NCBI RefSeq assembly: GCF_001578775.1
Contig: NZ_KQ969062.1
Location: 1,319,836-1,383,835, forward strand
DNA: 64,000 bases
Source: Streptococcus cristatus
Lineage (GTDB): Bacteria; Bacillota; Bacilli; Lactobacillales; Streptococcaceae
Reading direction: 5' to 3'
Shown here: positions 9,762 to 19,767 of the stretch, piece by piece
Layout of the letters: every line of letters begins with the position of its first letter
How positions within the stretch are numbered: position 1 is the first letter of the stretch
Position numbers and translations under genes: made by a program
Notes under the pieces: model-generated
The model's input: the letters and a program-made list of their open reading frames with translations, nothing else
Databases searched by the model: none
Told to the model about the DNA's origin: nothing

Positions 9762-9790
9762 ATTATAAATTCTGACAATTTAACTGTCAA
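9762..9790 (-). promoter_or_regulatory. Consensus promoter of the TetR-ABC operon
   Basis: Minus strand TTGACA (9785-9790), 17-base spacer, TATAAT (9762-9767): both boxes are perfect. The spacer region also holds a TGACA-N7-TGTCA inverted repeat that overlaps the -35, a possible second regulator site. Confidence 0.85.
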
Positions 9791-9889
9791 GGAAAAACAA
9801 AAGAAAAATGAGCTAAGCTGTTGATTTTTAAATCTACTTCTTCTTATAGCAAAGTCTCCATCTATCTACCTAGCATGGATAACTATTTT

Positions 9890-9942
9890 GAAAAACAAAA
9901 AGACACTCGTACTGACTTTAAACAAGTCATCTACGAGTGTCT
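9890..9942 (-). terminator. Terminator of the proBAC operon
   Basis: AGACACTCGTA (9901-9911) pairs perfectly with TACGAGTGTCT (9932-9942), with an inner stem TGACTT/AAGTCA. On the minus strand TTTTTGTTTTT follows. Apart from this hairpin and the tetR promoter, the interval 9749-10024 shows nothing else. Confidence 0.85.
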
Positions 9943-10024
9943 CTCTGCACCACTTTATATGATGATGTGGTATATCACTTGACGATTCTATTTTTTCTTC
10001 AAAAAAGGCAAAATGACAATTACC

Positions 10025-10825
10025 CTACTTACCAAGTTCCTTCGTCCTCTTGTAGGCTGCTTGAACGGCAGCCATGACCGTTCCTCGAAAGGCATTTTCT
10101 TCTAGACTGGCCGTCCCAGCAATGGTCGAACCGGCCGGACTGCAGACCTGGTCTTTGAGTTGAGCCGGATGTTGCCCGGTGACCTGACTTAGCTTGGCAG
10201 CGCCTAAAAGGGTCTGATTGGCCAGTTGAAGGGCTATGTCGCGACTGAGTCCTGCTTGGACACCTGCATCTGCTAAAGCCTCTATAAAGAGATAGACGAA
10301 AGCTGGTCCGCAGCCAGCAAGAGCTGTCGCCGCATCCAACTGCTTTTCCTCTAGTTTGACCAAAAGGCCAGCCGAAGAAAGAAGTCCCCGCAACAATTCT
10401 TCGTCTGCTTGATTCGCTTGCAGGGATAAGGCATAGCTAACAACCCCCTCGCCAACAGCTACCGGTGTATTAGGCATGATCCGAATCCAACGATGGCGAC
10501 TAGATGTCAATTTTTCTAACGTTTCCAAAGGCAGCCCAGCAGCCATTGAAACCAGCAAAAGAGAGTCCCGTTTTTCTAGAATTTCCCGATAATCAGCCAG
10601 CAAGTCAGCAAATTGAGCTGGTTTGATACCCAGAAAAATGACCTCTGCCTGATCAAAAACTTCTGCATTACTGACCGGCTGACCACCAACTTCCGCAGCA
10701 ATCTTTTCAGCCTTGTCACGACTGCGATTGGCTAGTAGTAATTCGCTTCTATATCTTTCATCTTGGGCAACTAGACGAGCGAGATTACCACCCATATTTC
10801 CCAGACCGATAAATCCAATTTTCAT
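10025..10825 (-). CDS. proC: Pyrroline-5-carboxylate reductase
   Basis: 266 residues. It reduces 1-pyrroline-5-carboxylate to proline with NAD(P)H, the last step of proline synthesis. The N-terminal Rossmann motif is GFIGLGNMGGNLA. The C-terminal dimerisation domain has the family signature around DQVCSPAGSTIAGTASLEE, and MPNTPVAVGEGV is also conserved. It begins two bases after the proA stop codon, so it is translated from the proBAC transcript. Length and motifs are ordinary. Confidence 0.96.
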   Translation of the reverse strand: MKIGFIGLGNMGGNLARLVAQDERYRSELLLANRSRDKAEKIAAEVGGQPVSNAEVFDQAEVIFLGIKPAQFADLLADYREILEKRDSLLLVSMAAGLPLETLEKLTSSRHRWIRIMPNTPVAVGEGVVSYALSLQANQADEELLRGLLSSAGLLVKLEEKQLDAATALAGCGPAFVYLFIEALADAGVQAGLSRDIALQLANQTLLGAAKLSQVTGQHPAQLKDQVCSPAGSTIAGTASLEENAFRGTVMAAVQAAYKRTKELGK

Positions 10826-10827
10826 CT

Positions 10828-12090
10828 TTATTTCCTCACTTGACCCGTCCCTTGGATGACGTATTTATAGCTGGTCAACTCTTTTAGTCCCATAGGACCT
10901 CTGGCATGCAGTTTTTGAGTGGAAATCCCCATTTCGCAACCAAGGCCAAATTGACCGCCATCTGTAAAGCGGGTTGAGGCATTGACATAAACTGCTGCGC
11001 TATCCACCTGCTCTGTGAAGTAAGCCGCCGCTGCATCATTCTCCGTCACAATGGCATCCGAGTGATGGGTGCTGTGAGCTTCAATATGCTCCACCGCTTC
11101 TTCCAGCGAGGAAACCAGCTTGACTGCTAAGATATAGTCCAAAAATTCGGTATCAAAATCTTCCGATCTAGCTTGTGAGCCCGAGATATACTGAGCTGCT
11201 TTCTCATCCAGACGCAATTCAACAAAGTTTTCTTGCGCAGCATCACGATCTGTCACCAGCATCTTCTGCACACGTGGTAAAAATGTTGCTGCAATTTCTT
11301 CATGAACCAGCAGTACCTCCATGGCATTGCAGACTGAGGGACGACTGGTCTTAGCATTTTCAATAATCGCCAAAGCCTTGTCTTGATCAGCATCCTTATC
11401 TACATAAACATGGACAATTCCAGTACCTGTTTCAATAACTGGCACAGTCGCATTCTCCACGACTGCCTGAATCAACCCGGCACCTCCACGAGGAATAAGC
11501 AGATCCAGATATCCCTTGGCCTTCATCATAGCCTGGGCGGAAGCCCGACTGGTATCAGAAACCAACTGGATACAATCCGGCGAAATCTTGGTCTGAGCCA
11601 AACCTTTTTTCAGAGCTGTGACAATAGCTAGTGCTGTCTGATAAGCATCCTTGCCACTTCTGAGAACGACTGCACTACCACTTTTTAGGGCGAGAGCCGC
11701 AGCGTCTGAGGTGACGTTAGGCCGGCTTTCGTAGATAATACCAATCACGCCCATAGCCACCCGCTTTTTGCTGATGACGAGGCCGTTCTCAAGCTCGGTC
11801 CTTTCCAAGACTTGCCCTACAGGATCCTCCAAGTCAATCAGCTGACGAATGCCCTCTGCCATGCCAGCAATCCGATCCTCATCTAGATAAAGGCGGTCCA
11901 GCATGACATCTGAAATCTTACCTTTAGCCGCTGCCATATCCAGTTCATTAGCTGCCAAAATGTCCGCACGAGAAAGCCAGAGCTGCTTTGCCATTTCTTC
12001 CAACGCTTTGTTTTTCTCAGCAGTTGTAACTGTGTTGATTGATTTTTTTGACTTTTTTACAATTTCAAATAATTCTTGTGTTGAGGTCAT
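10828..12090 (-). CDS. proA: Gamma-glutamyl phosphate reductase
   Basis: 420 residues from the ATG at 12090, chosen because AGGAGG lies just upstream of it; an eight-codon longer frame has no such site. It reduces gamma-glutamyl phosphate to glutamate semialdehyde with NADPH. The aldehyde-dehydrogenase-fold catalytic Cys is in [13 protein letters not shown], and [21 protein letters not shown] near the C-terminus is typical of ProA. It lies 96 bases behind proB in the same operon. Confidence 0.96.
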   Translation of the reverse strand: MTSTQELFEIVKKSKKSINTVTTAEKNKALEEMAKQLWLSRADILAANELDMAAAKGKISDVMLDRLYLDEDRIAGMAEGIRQLIDLEDPVGQVLERTELENGLVISKKRVAMGVIGIIYESRPNVTSDAAALALKSGSAVVLRSGKDAYQTALAIVTALKKGLAQTKISPDCIQLVSDTSRASAQAMMKAKGYLDLLIPRGGAGLIQAVVENATVPVIETGTGIVHVYVDKDADQDKALAIIENAKTSRPSVCNAMEVLLVHEEIAATFLPRVQKMLVTDRDAAQENFVELRLDEKAAQYISGSQARSEDFDTEFLDYILAVKLVSSLEEAVEHIEAHSTHHSDAIVTENDAAAAYFTEQVDSAAVYVNASTRFTDGGQFGLGCEMGISTQKLHARGPMGLKELTSYKYVIQGTGQVRK

Positions 12091-12186
12091 AGCGCCTCCT
12101 TTCGTAAGATACAATAATTTCTTTTTTCTATTGGCGAAGATGTTGGAGAGTTCGGGTAAAGGAAATAAGTAAGCTCCTATGTCCTC

Positions 12187-13296
12187 TTAAAATTCAGAAA
12201 AGAGCAATTGGAGCTCTGGAGTAATAGAAATCCAATCGTCACGATGAATCACGACTCCCTTTGGTTTACTAGATCGCAGCATGTCCTTGAGGGCAGGTTT
12301 ACCAAAGCGCACGCGCCCCTTTCCTAAAATCGCACCAGTCTCTTCTTCGTACACCGTTACCGTATCTTGGTAAGAAAAATGCCCCTCTAACCTAACAATT
12401 CCTGATGCCAGGAGGCTTTTGCCATCGTAGCGGAGTGCCTGTGCCGCTCCCTCATCTACATAGATGGCACCTTGGCTCTTGGCATAGAAGGCTAGCCACT
12501 GCTTTTGTGTTTTCAAGCCCTTATCCTGCGCTAAGAAAAGGCTCCCGTCTCGAGTCTGGCTCGCCGCCTCCAATAAAGCATTGCTTTTAAGTGACGAACA
12601 AATATAAACTGGTACACCAGACATGGTCGCCAAAGTTGCTGCTTTGATCTTAGTCAGCATGCCACCAGTGCCATTGCTGGAGCCCGCACCACCTGCCATG
12701 TCAATCAAATCGCTAGAGATCGTCTCAATTCTTTCAAGACGTTGGGCGGTTGGATCTGAAGCTGGGTTAGCAGTGTAAAGCCCATCAACATCTGTCAAAA
12801 GTACCAAAAGATCCGCCTGAACCATGGCTGCCACCTGAGCACTGAGCGTATCATTGTCTCCCACCTTTAGCTCCTCGATAGAAACTGTGTCATTTTCATT
12901 GATAATGGGAATGGCACCCCGATTAAGGAGGACTGACAGAGCTTGGTGGGCATTTTTGTAACGTCGCTTATCCGCAAAATCATCCTGCGTCAGCAAAATC
13001 TGGGCAGATACAATCTTTTTCAGAAGCAGATTGGTGGTGTACTCCTCTAGGAGAAGGCCCTGACCAACAGCTGCCGAAGCCTGTTTATCGGCCACCTTGG
13101 TGGGGCGTTTTGTAAAGCCTAGAGAAGAAAAACCTGCCGCAATGGCTCCAGACGATACCAAAATCAACTCGTGCCCTGCTTCATGCAAGACCGATAATTG
13201 ATGCGTGATTTCCCGCACCTTTGCCCGCGACAGGCTGCCGTCAGGATTTGTCAATGAGCTCGTTCCAACTTTAAATACAATACGCTTTGCTTTCAT
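12187..13296 (-). CDS. proB: Glutamate 5-kinase
   Basis: 369 residues. It phosphorylates glutamate to gamma-glutamyl phosphate, the first and usually proline-inhibited step of proline synthesis. The amino-acid-kinase domain is seen from [13 protein letters not shown], through [10 protein letters not shown] and NENDTVS to [14 protein letters not shown]-terminal PUA domain (about residues 270-355, including [13 protein letters not shown]) gives the full bacterial length. It heads the proB-proA-proC operon and is divergent from the HAD gene. Confidence 0.96.
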   Translation of the reverse strand: MKAKRIVFKVGTSSLTNPDGSLSRAKVREITHQLSVLHEAGHELILVSSGAIAAGFSSLGFTKRPTKVADKQASAAVGQGLLLEEYTTNLLLKKIVSAQILLTQDDFADKRRYKNAHQALSVLLNRGAIPIINENDTVSIEELKVGDNDTLSAQVAAMVQADLLVLLTDVDGLYTANPASDPTAQRLERIETISSDLIDMAGGAGSSNGTGGMLTKIKAATLATMSGVPVYICSSLKSNALLEAASQTRDGSLFLAQDKGLKTQKQWLAFYAKSQGAIYVDEGAAQALRYDGKSLLASGIVRLEGHFSYQDTVTVYEEETGAILGKGRVRFGKPALKDMLRSSKPKGVVIHRDDWISITPELQLLFSEF

Positions 13297-13325
13297 AGCT
13301 TCTCTTTTCCTTACTAGATTTTCTT

Positions 13326-13331
13326 ATTATA
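13326..13331 (-). promoter_or_regulatory. Extended -10 promoter of proBAC
   Basis: The minus strand reads TGGTATAAT, an extended -10 box, about 30 bases upstream of the proB start. Confidence 0.55.
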
Positions 13332-13395
13332 CCATAAGGACAGGAAAATTAAAAAAACAATCTTTCCCCATTTCTGCTCTCCTAGCAATAGAAAA

Positions 13396-13406
13396 TATGC
13401 TATAAT
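13396..13406 (+). promoter_or_regulatory. Extended -10 promoter of the HAD phosphatase gene
   Basis: TATGCTATAAT: TATAAT at 13401-13406 with TG one base upstream, about 28 bases before the ATG. The -35 region is weak. Confidence 0.55.
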
Positions 13407-13433
13407 ATTCACAAATACTATTGGAGAAAAACT

Positions 13434-14249
13434 ATGATCAAACTAATTGCCCTTGATATGGATGGAACCCTACTAACTGAGGAAAAAAAGATTCCTCAAG
13501 CTCATATTGATGCTATCCACCAAGCTATCCAAGCTGGAGTAAAACTGGTTCTCTGTACAGGCAGACCGCTCGTGGGAGTCAAGCCCTACTATCAGGAGTT
13601 GGGCTTGGAGAATGAAAATGAATATGTCATCGTAGACAATGGCTGCGCTATCCATCAGACTAGCGATTGGCAGGTCGTCGACTGGCAAGAATTAAAGCCC
13701 AATGACATTCGCTACCTCTACAGTTTGGCCGAGCAGAGCCAAGTACAGTTGACCTTGTTTGATGAAGAGCATTACTTCGTCGTAGGAGAAAAAGCCAGCA
13801 AAATTGTGACAGATGATGCGGCTCTTGTCTTTACGACTCCTACTGAAATCAGCCTTGAAGAAGCTTGCAGCGGTCAGCATCGAATGTTTCAAGCTATGTT
13901 TCTAGGAAATCCAGAACAGGTAGATGATTTTGAGACCAAGTTCTCACAAGAACTCTGCCAACGATTCAGTGGCGTCCGTTCCCAGCCTGTCATCTACGAG
14001 GCGATGCCAAAAGGTGTTACCAAAGCCTTTGCCCTAGAACATCTGGCGCAACGTCTAGAAATCAAGCCTGAGGAAATCATGGCACTGGGCGATGCTAATA
14101 ACGATATTGAAATGCTGCAGTTTGCTGGCTTGGGCGTTGCCATGGGGAATGCTAGCAACCATGTCAAAAGCGTGGCCGACTATGTAACAGATAGCAATGA
14201 AGAAAATGGCGTTGCCACAGCTATTGCTAAGTTTATCCTAGGGCACTAA
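13434..14249 (+). CDS. HAD-superfamily Cof-type phosphatase
   Basis: 271 residues of the Cof/YidA class of HAD hydrolases, usually phosphatases of sugar phosphates or flavin and pyridoxal phosphates. Motif I is LDMDGTLL with the nucleophile Asp8, motif II is VLCTGRP, and motif IV is ALGDANNDIEML. A type-IIb cap domain lies between residues about 85 and 200. It is a single gene between its own promoter and a strong terminator, divergent from proB. Substrate cannot be predicted; related proteins are promiscuous. Confidence 0.92.
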   Translation: MIKLIALDMDGTLLTEEKKIPQAHIDAIHQAIQAGVKLVLCTGRPLVGVKPYYQELGLENENEYVIVDNGCAIHQTSDWQVVDWQELKPNDIRYLYSLAEQSQVQLTLFDEEHYFVVGEKASKIVTDDAALVFTTPTEISLEEACSGQHRMFQAMFLGNPEQVDDFETKFSQELCQRFSGVRSQPVIYEAMPKGVTKAFALEHLAQRLEIKPEEIMALGDANNDIEMLQFAGLGVAMGNASNHVKSVADYVTDSNEENGVATAIAKFILGH

Positions 14250-14280
14250 TCCTGTACTCAACATATTTCCATAAATTAAA

Positions 14281-14317
14281 AAGACAGTTGTAGGAGAGAG
14301 AGCAACTGTCTTTTTTT
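14281..14317 (+). terminator. Bidirectional terminator after the HAD gene
   Basis: AAGACAGTTG (14281-14290) pairs with CAACTGTCTT (14303-14312), followed by T residues on the plus strand. A-rich DNA on the other side makes it usable for the minus-strand dehydrogenase gene too. Confidence 0.85.
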
Positions 14318-14362
14318 GATATAAATCAACTAAGTTTAGAGGGAGAGCCTTTCTCCTTTGGC

Positions 14363-15514
14363 TTAAAACAATTCTTTGTATAAAGCAATTGTTTCTCCCA
14401 AAGTCGGCATGAAAGGATTGCCAGGTACGCAAGCATCAATCAAGGCATTCTTAGAAAGGTATTCAAAGTCAAAGTCCTTTTCTTCAATACCAAGCTCGGT
14501 CAATTTCTTGGGAATACCGACCGTTTCAGACAAGGTTTCGATTTCCGAAATGGCATATGCTGCACACTCTTCATCAGTCTTGCCTTCGGTATGCAAGCCT
14601 AAAGCTTTAGCTACATTTCTAAAGGCTGCTGGCACACGTTTGGCATTTTCACGCTCAACTACTGGCAGGAGCATAGCACAGCAAACGCCATGAGGTAGAT
14701 GATAGACCGCACCAAGCTGGTGAGCCATCGAATGCACATAACCTAGACCTGCATTGTTAAAGGACATGCCGCCGAGGAAAATAGCATTGACCATAGCTTC
14801 ACGCGCTTCTATATCATGACCATTAGCGACTGCTCGCGGCAAATATTCCTTGATCAACTCAATAGCACCGATAGACAGTTTCTTGGTCACGCCATAAGCA
14901 CCAGGAGTTACCAAGGCCTCAACAGCATGAGTCAAAGCATCCATCCCAGTCGCTGCTGTTAAATTAGCTGGTTTGGAAACCATGAGCTCTGGGTCATTGA
15001 CAGAGATGAGAGCCAGACTGTTTTTATCAACCATCACCATCTTAACCTTACGTTCTTCGTCCGTTATAACATAGTTGATAGTGATTTCGGCAGAAGTCCC
15101 TGCCGTAGTGTTGATGGCTACAACTGGCAACCCCTTTTCTTTAGACTTGTGGAGCCCTTCATAATCCTGCGGCTTGCCCCCATTTGTCGCCATGATGGAA
15201 ATACAGCTAGCAGCATCTTGAGGTGAGCCACCGCCAACACTGATGATAAAATCACAGTCATTTTCTTGAAGAGTAGCTAAGCCATCGTAGACATTCTTAC
15301 AAGATGGATTTGGGTCTACACCTTCAAAAACCACATATTCAATGCCTTCTGCTTCTAGCGGTTTGATGACTTTTGGTAAAATGTCACTGGATGCAATGTA
15401 GTGGTCTGTAACGATGAGAGCTTTCTTGAAGCCAAGCTCTTTGACATGACCGCCAAATTCATTGATGACACCCTTACCAATCAAATTGACTGATGGAACG
15501 TAGAAAACTGACAT
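14363..15514 (-). CDS. Iron-containing alcohol dehydrogenase, 1,3-propanediol dehydrogenase-like
   Basis: 383 residues from the ATG at 15514, which has AAGGAGG upstream; the frame opens nine codons earlier without such a site. The family NAD-binding motif is VGGGSPQDAAS. The metal site is built from Asp in TGMDALTHAVEA and the His residues of SMAHQLGAVYHLPHG, all present. The best fit is the DhaT/FucO class, which interconverts short aldehydes or diols and alcohols with NAD(P)H. Which alcohol is used cannot be told; a role as an electron sink is inference. It is a single-gene unit, followed by the terminator at 14281. Confidence 0.88.
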   Translation of the reverse strand: MSVFYVPSVNLIGKGVINEFGGHVKELGFKKALIVTDHYIASSDILPKVIKPLEAEGIEYVVFEGVDPNPSCKNVYDGLATLQENDCDFIISVGGGSPQDAASCISIMATNGGKPQDYEGLHKSKEKGLPVVAINTTAGTSAEITINYVITDEERKVKMVMVDKNSLALISVNDPELMVSKPANLTAATGMDALTHAVEALVTPGAYGVTKKLSIGAIELIKEYLPRAVANGHDIEAREAMVNAIFLGGMSFNNAGLGYVHSMAHQLGAVYHLPHGVCCAMLLPVVERENAKRVPAAFRNVAKALGLHTEGKTDEECAAYAISEIETLSETVGIPKKLTELGIEEKDFDFEYLSKNALIDACVPGNPFMPTLGETIALYKELF

Positions 15515-15621
15515 AATGATTTCCTCCTTAATTGAGCACAAAGCTCTATTGCATATGTTAATATAATTTTACTACTTTCTCTACTGCATTTCAAATAATT
15601 ATACAAGTCAAAATAGAAAAA

Positions 15622-15796
15622 AGAGAGTGGGACAGAAATCGGTAATTCGTTAGAATTCGATTTCGTCGTCCCACCTCCGCACAGTTGAGTAGGGCTGTAA
15701 AAGCTGATGAAATCAGCGTAGTAGAGCCCACTCAACCCCTGCGCCTTGCTCGATAATCCAAAGACAATTGAGAGGCTAGGACTTTTGTCCCAGCCT
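15622..15796. repeat. Small structured interspersed repeat, copy 1
   Basis: About 175 bases between the dehydrogenase and potD, with no ORF. It folds into three successive hairpins: GTGGGAC/GTCCCAC (15627-15673, with inner AATCG/CGATT), GTTGAGT/CTCAAC with inner GCTGAT/ATCAGC (15684-15736), and GAGGCTaGGAC/GTCCcAGCCTC (15771-15796). Its ends, GTGGGACAgAA and TTTTGTCCCAGCCTC, form a degenerate terminal inverted repeat that recurs at 33816-33969 and 34975-35134. It is probably a non-autonomous MITE-like element; the last hairpin may also end potD transcription. Confidence 0.7.
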
Positions 15797-15805
15797 CTTC
15801 TTTGG

Positions 15806-16876
15806 CTACTTGCGATACATTTTGACTTGAAGATAGAGGTCATTGTATGTTCCGAGCCATTTTGGACCTAATTGCTGATAGACTTCCAGATGCTTCATGG
15901 TTTCTTCGGTTGGATAGAAAGCCTCGTCTTCCTGCACTTCTTCTGGCAGCATGGCCTTGGCAGGAAGGTTTGGCGTTGAGTAGCCAACATAAAGGGCATT
16001 TTTATAAGCATTTTCTGGTCTCAACATGAAATTGATAAACTGATAGGCCGCTTTTTTATTTTTGACCGTCTTTGGAATAACGATATTGTCAAACCAAAGA
16101 TTGCTAGCTTCTGTCGGAACGACATAGCGCAAATCTTCGTTGGCTTCTAGCATTTGGCGAGCTTCGCCAGAGAAGGTCACGCCAATAGCCGCGTTATTCT
16201 GAATCATGTAGCCCTTCATCTCATCAGCGACGATGGCCTTGATATTGGGCGTCAGAGTGTAAAGTTTATCGACAGCCTCCTGCAGCTGGTCAGCATCTTT
16301 GGAGTTAAGACTATGACCATTCGAGTTCAGACCAATCCCCATGACTTCACGGGCTCCGTCAATCATCATGATGGAGTTTCTGTATTCTGGCTTCCAGAGA
16401 TCGTTCCAGTGTTCAGGCGCGTGCTCGACCATTTTAGTATTGTAAACAATTCCCAGCGTCCCCCAGAAATAAGGAATGGAATACTGATTTCCTGGATCAA
16501 ATGGCTGATCCAAAAAGTCTGAACCAATATTTTCTAAGCCTTTGATCTGGCTATGGTCCAATTTCTCCACCAAGTTTTCTTTCATCATTTTAGCAATCAT
16601 GTACTCGCTTGGGATTGCGATATCGTAGGTAGTACCACCTTGTTTGATTTTTGTGTACATGGCTTCGTTGGAGTCGAAAGTTTCGTACTGCACCTGCACA
16701 CCTGTTTCCTTGGTAAACTCAGTCAGTAATTCCGGATCAATGTAATCTCCCCAGTTATAAACAACCAATTTATCACTGCCCTTGCTATTGGCTTTACTTT
16801 CAATCCGATAGCTAATTCCCCACAAGATCAGGATAATCGCAAGAATCCCTGCTAAAAACGAATAGAGTTTTTTCAT
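15806..16876 (-). CDS. potD: Spermidine/putrescine-binding protein PotD
   Basis: 356 residues. It captures polyamines outside the membrane for PotABC. After an N-terminal hydrophobic segment (LAGILAIILILWGISY) come the family motifs VVYNWGDYIDPELL, FDSNEAMYTKIKQGG and YDIAIPSEYMI. There is no Cys after the hydrophobic segment, so it is probably tethered by an uncleaved or signal-peptidase-I-type leader, not by a lipid. Its start overlaps the potC stop by four bases. The gene order murB-potA-potB-potC-potD is the usual streptococcal one. Confidence 0.95.
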   Translation of the reverse strand: MKKLYSFLAGILAIILILWGISYRIESKANSKGSDKLVVYNWGDYIDPELLTEFTKETGVQVQYETFDSNEAMYTKIKQGGTTYDIAIPSEYMIAKMMKENLVEKLDHSQIKGLENIGSDFLDQPFDPGNQYSIPYFWGTLGIVYNTKMVEHAPEHWNDLWKPEYRNSIMMIDGAREVMGIGLNSNGHSLNSKDADQLQEAVDKLYTLTPNIKAIVADEMKGYMIQNNAAIGVTFSGEARQMLEANEDLRYVVPTEASNLWFDNIVIPKTVKNKKAAYQFINFMLRPENAYKNALYVGYSTPNLPAKAMLPEEVQEDEAFYPTEETMKHLEVYQQLGPKWLGTYNDLYLQVKMYRK

Positions 16877-17646
16877 GCTGCTTCCTCCTTCTCACGCGTG
16901 ATAAAGTAATAGCCAATGACTAAAGCGATACTAAAGAGAAAGACCAGAGCAGACAGGGCATTAATTTCCAAGGAAATTCCTTGCCGTGCACGAGAATAAA
17001 TTTCTACGGAAAGAGTTGAGAAGCCATTTCCTGTTACAAAGAAGGTCACAGCAAAGTCATCGAGTGAGTAGGTAAAAGCCATAAAGTAGCCGGCAATGAT
17101 CGCTGGTGTCAGATAAGGCAGCATGATTTCCTTGAGCATCTGGACTTGACTGGCTCCCAAATCATAAGCAGCTTTAATCATGTCGTCATTCATTTCTTTC
17201 AACCGTGGCAAAATCATCAACACAACAATAGGAATTGAAAAGGCAACGTGGCTAGCCAAAACGGACACAAAGCCCAGCTGGAATTTAGCCGTGGTAAAGA
17301 GAATCAGGAAGCTAGCACCAATCATAACGTCAGGAGCCACCATCAGAATATTATTGATGGATAGAAAGGCATCCTGATATTTTTTGCGGGCTTGGTAAAT
17401 ATAAATAGCACCAAAAGTTCCGATAATGGTAGCAATGAGGGAAGAAAGAAAGGCTAAGAAGAAAGTCTGCGCCAAAATCAAAATCAAGCGCGAATCTTCA
17501 AACAGCTTTTGAAAATGAACCAGATCAAAGCCCGTAAATTTATTCATGTCATCGCCAGCATTGAAAGCATAGGCAATCAAATAAAAGATCGGAAGATAAA
17601 GGATTAGAAACACAATCGCTAAATAGAGATTAGCAATTTTTTTCAT
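16873..17646 (-). CDS. potC: Polyamine ABC transporter permease PotC
   Basis: About 257 residues from [10 protein letters not shown] at 17646; the longer frame to 17673 overlaps potB more and has no better start signal. Six membrane segments are visible. The EAA loop that contacts PotA is at AYDLGASQVQMLKEIMLPYL. It overlaps potB and potD by four bases each, so translation is coupled along potABCD. Confidence 0.94.
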   Translation of the reverse strand: MKKIANLYLAIVFLILYLPIFYLIAYAFNAGDDMNKFTGFDLVHFQKLFEDSRLILILAQTFFLAFLSSLIATIIGTFGAIYIYQARKKYQDAFLSINNILMVAPDVMIGASFLILFTTAKFQLGFVSVLASHVAFSIPIVVLMILPRLKEMNDDMIKAAYDLGASQVQMLKEIMLPYLTPAIIAGYFMAFTYSLDDFAVTFFVTGNGFSTLSVEIYSRARQGISLEINALSALVFLFSIALVIGYYFITREKEEAA

Positions 17647-18449
17647 CGTTCTCTCCTTTCCTTGGTTGCCCACATAGTGAAGAGCATGGCAATAATCAGA
17701 ACCACTCCGATGGTTGAGCCCATTCCCCAGTTTTGCGTTGTCAAGAAATGCTGTTCAATGGCTGTACCCAATGTAATAACACGGTTTCCACCGATCAAAC
17801 GTGTCAGCATGAAGAGACTGAGACTAGGAATGAAAACTGACTGCACGCCACTTCTCACACCATTCATTGAAAGCGGAAAGACGACATTGCGGAAAGTCTG
17901 CCAACGATTGGCACCCAAGTCATAGCTGGCATTGATGAGATTGGGATCCAAATCATCCAAGACATTAAAAATTGGCAGAATCATAAAGGGCAGCTCAATG
18001 TAGCTAGCAACAAAAATAAAAGAAAAGTCAGTGAAAAGAATCTGCTTGGGACCGATACCGATAAAGGTCAGAAATTCATTCACCGAACCGTTTTGTCCAA
18101 AAATACCGATAAAGGCATAAGCCTTAAGCAAAAGATTGATCCAAGTCGGCAGGACAATCAGCATCAGCCAGAGCTGGCGATGCTTGAGCTGGGTCAGAAA
18201 ATAAGCGGTTGGATAGGATATGAGCAAGGTCACCAAGGTGATGATGCCTGCGTAAAATACCGAATTAAAGCTCATTTTCAGATAGGTCAAATTCTGCGAC
18301 GTGAAATAAATCCGATAGTTTTCCAGTGTGAACTGCCCTTCGATATTAAAGAATGATTTCCAGACAATCATCATCACCGGAGCTAGGACAAAAAGCAGAA
18401 TCCAAAGAAAATATGGAACCATAAAAAGGTTAGAGGTTGTTTTCTTCAT
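17643..18449 (-). CDS. potB: Polyamine ABC transporter permease PotB
   Basis: About 268 residues. I chose the ATG at 18449 because AGGAGG sits seven bases upstream; a TTG at 18464 is possible but less likely. It has about six membrane segments and the EAA loop [21 protein letters not shown], and pairs with PotC to form the channel for spermidine and putrescine. Its start lies within the 3' end of potA (20-base overlap), again implying coupled translation. Confidence 0.94.
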   Translation of the reverse strand: MKKTTSNLFMVPYFLWILLFVLAPVMMIVWKSFFNIEGQFTLENYRIYFTSQNLTYLKMSFNSVFYAGIITLVTLLISYPTAYFLTQLKHRQLWLMLIVLPTWINLLLKAYAFIGIFGQNGSVNEFLTFIGIGPKQILFTDFSFIFVASYIELPFMILPIFNVLDDLDPNLINASYDLGANRWQTFRNVVFPLSMNGVRSGVQSVFIPSLSLFMLTRLIGGNRVITLGTAIEQHFLTTQNWGMGSTIGVVLIIAMLFTMWATKERRER

Positions 18450-19587
18450 CTCTTTCCTCCTCAATGGCGTTTATCAGCCCTGCTTCTTGCTCTTCGATTT
18501 CTACGTATTCTTCAATCCGAGCATCAAATTCTTCCTCGGTTTCATTGAGGCGCATGATATGGATATCCTCTGGTTCAAAGTCCAGACCGATTTCTTCTCC
18601 GACGATGGCCTTGCGGGTCGAGTGGATCATCCATTCATTTCCGAGTTCATCATAGGCGATGATTTCATAATGAACCCCGCGGAAAAGCTGGGTATCCACT
18701 TTAACCTGCAGTTTTCCTTCTTCAGGCAAGGTAATGCGCAAATCCTCTGGACGGATCACCACTTCAACGGATTCGTTTGGTCGCATGCCTCCGTCAACTG
18801 CTTCAAAGCGCTTGCCATTGAACTCGACCAAGTAGTCTTCGATCATCTTACCTGGCAGGATATTAGATTCTCCGATAAAGGTCGCAACAAAGTGGTTAAT
18901 CGGCTCATCATAGATATCCACTGGCGTTCCTGACTGGACAATCTCCCCTTCATTCATGACAAAAATCCAGTCACTCATAGCTAGGGCTTCTTCCTGGTCG
19001 TGAGTGACAAAGACAAAAGTGATCCCGAGACGCTGTTGGAGTTCACGAAGCTCATATTGCATATCCGTCCGCAACTTCAAATCCAGCGCAGAAAGAGGCT
19101 CGTCTAGTAGGACAACCCGCGGCCGATTGATGATGGCACGGGCAATGGCTACCCGCTGACGTTGACCGCCTGAAAGTCTCCGAATTGAACGACGCTCATA
19201 TCCTTCCAGCTGAACCATTTTCAGAACTTCAGTAACCCGTTCTTCAATTTCTTTTTTGTCTACCTTCCGCAACCGCAACGGAAAGGCTACATTCTCAAAA
19301 ACATTCATATGCGGGAAAAGGGCATAGGACTGGAATACAGTATGAACATCCCGTTTATTGGTAGGAATGTCATTGATGCGGACACCATCCAAAAAGATGT
19401 CTCCCGTAGTCGCATCCAACAGTCCTGCAATAATATTAAGGATGGTTGACTTCCCAGAGCCAGAAGCTCCTAGAAGCGTATAAAATTTTCCTTCTTCTAA
19501 TTCAAAGTTAATATCTTTGAGAACGACGGTGTTACTGTCTTCAAAAACCTTCGAAACGTTTTTGAACTCAATAATTGGTTTTTTCAA
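18430..19587 (-). CDS. potA: Polyamine ABC transporter ATPase PotA
   Basis: 385 residues. It drives polyamine uptake by ATP hydrolysis. Walker A is GASGSGKST (residues 40-48), the signature is [16 protein letters not shown], Walker B is [12 protein letters not shown], and the His switch is FVTHDQEEA. Residues about 245-350 form the TOBE regulatory domain ([15 protein letters not shown]). The C-terminus is acidic (EERDEENNL). It follows murB after a 180-base leader. Confidence 0.95.
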   Translation of the reverse strand: MKKPIIEFKNVSKVFEDSNTVVLKDINFELEEGKFYTLLGASGSGKSTILNIIAGLLDATTGDIFLDGVRINDIPTNKRDVHTVFQSYALFPHMNVFENVAFPLRLRKVDKKEIEERVTEVLKMVQLEGYERRSIRRLSGGQRQRVAIARAIINRPRVVLLDEPLSALDLKLRTDMQYELRELQQRLGITFVFVTHDQEEALAMSDWIFVMNEGEIVQSGTPVDIYDEPINHFVATFIGESNILPGKMIEDYLVEFNGKRFEAVDGGMRPNESVEVVIRPEDLRITLPEEGKLQVKVDTQLFRGVHYEIIAYDELGNEWMIHSTRKAIVGEEIGLDFEPEDIHIMRLNETEEEFDARIEEYVEIEEQEAGLINAIEEERDEENNL

Positions 19588-19767
19588 TTGGCATAAATTC
19601 CTTCTTTTCCATGTATTAACAGATTTTTGGCTCTGTCAGACCAAAAGAACCTCTCGAAGGCTACTAGGGCCCTGCATACTTGCGATATCGATAGGCTTTC
19701 ACCCCCTTTACTAATGACACATGGATATTGGCTACCCTAAAGACTTGGACAATTGCATATCGGACTC
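19588..19767 (-). other. Unexplained 180-base leader between murB and potA
   Basis: No ORF is seen. On the minus strand it contains a hairpin of TTTTGG / CCAAAA with inner TCT/AGA, GC-rich short palindromes (GGGCCC and a near ATCGATATCGAT) and no T-tract terminator. I cannot match it to a riboswitch class that I know. It could be an untranslated leader controlling potABCD separately from murB. Confidence 0.4.

Noticed and set aside
12090-12114. Upstream start for proA adding eight codons
   Set aside because: The later ATG has a strong AGGAGG site and matches the conserved start.
19588-19767. tRNA or known riboswitch in the murB-potA gap
   Set aside because: No acceptor-stem or T-loop signature, and no aptamer core that I recognise.
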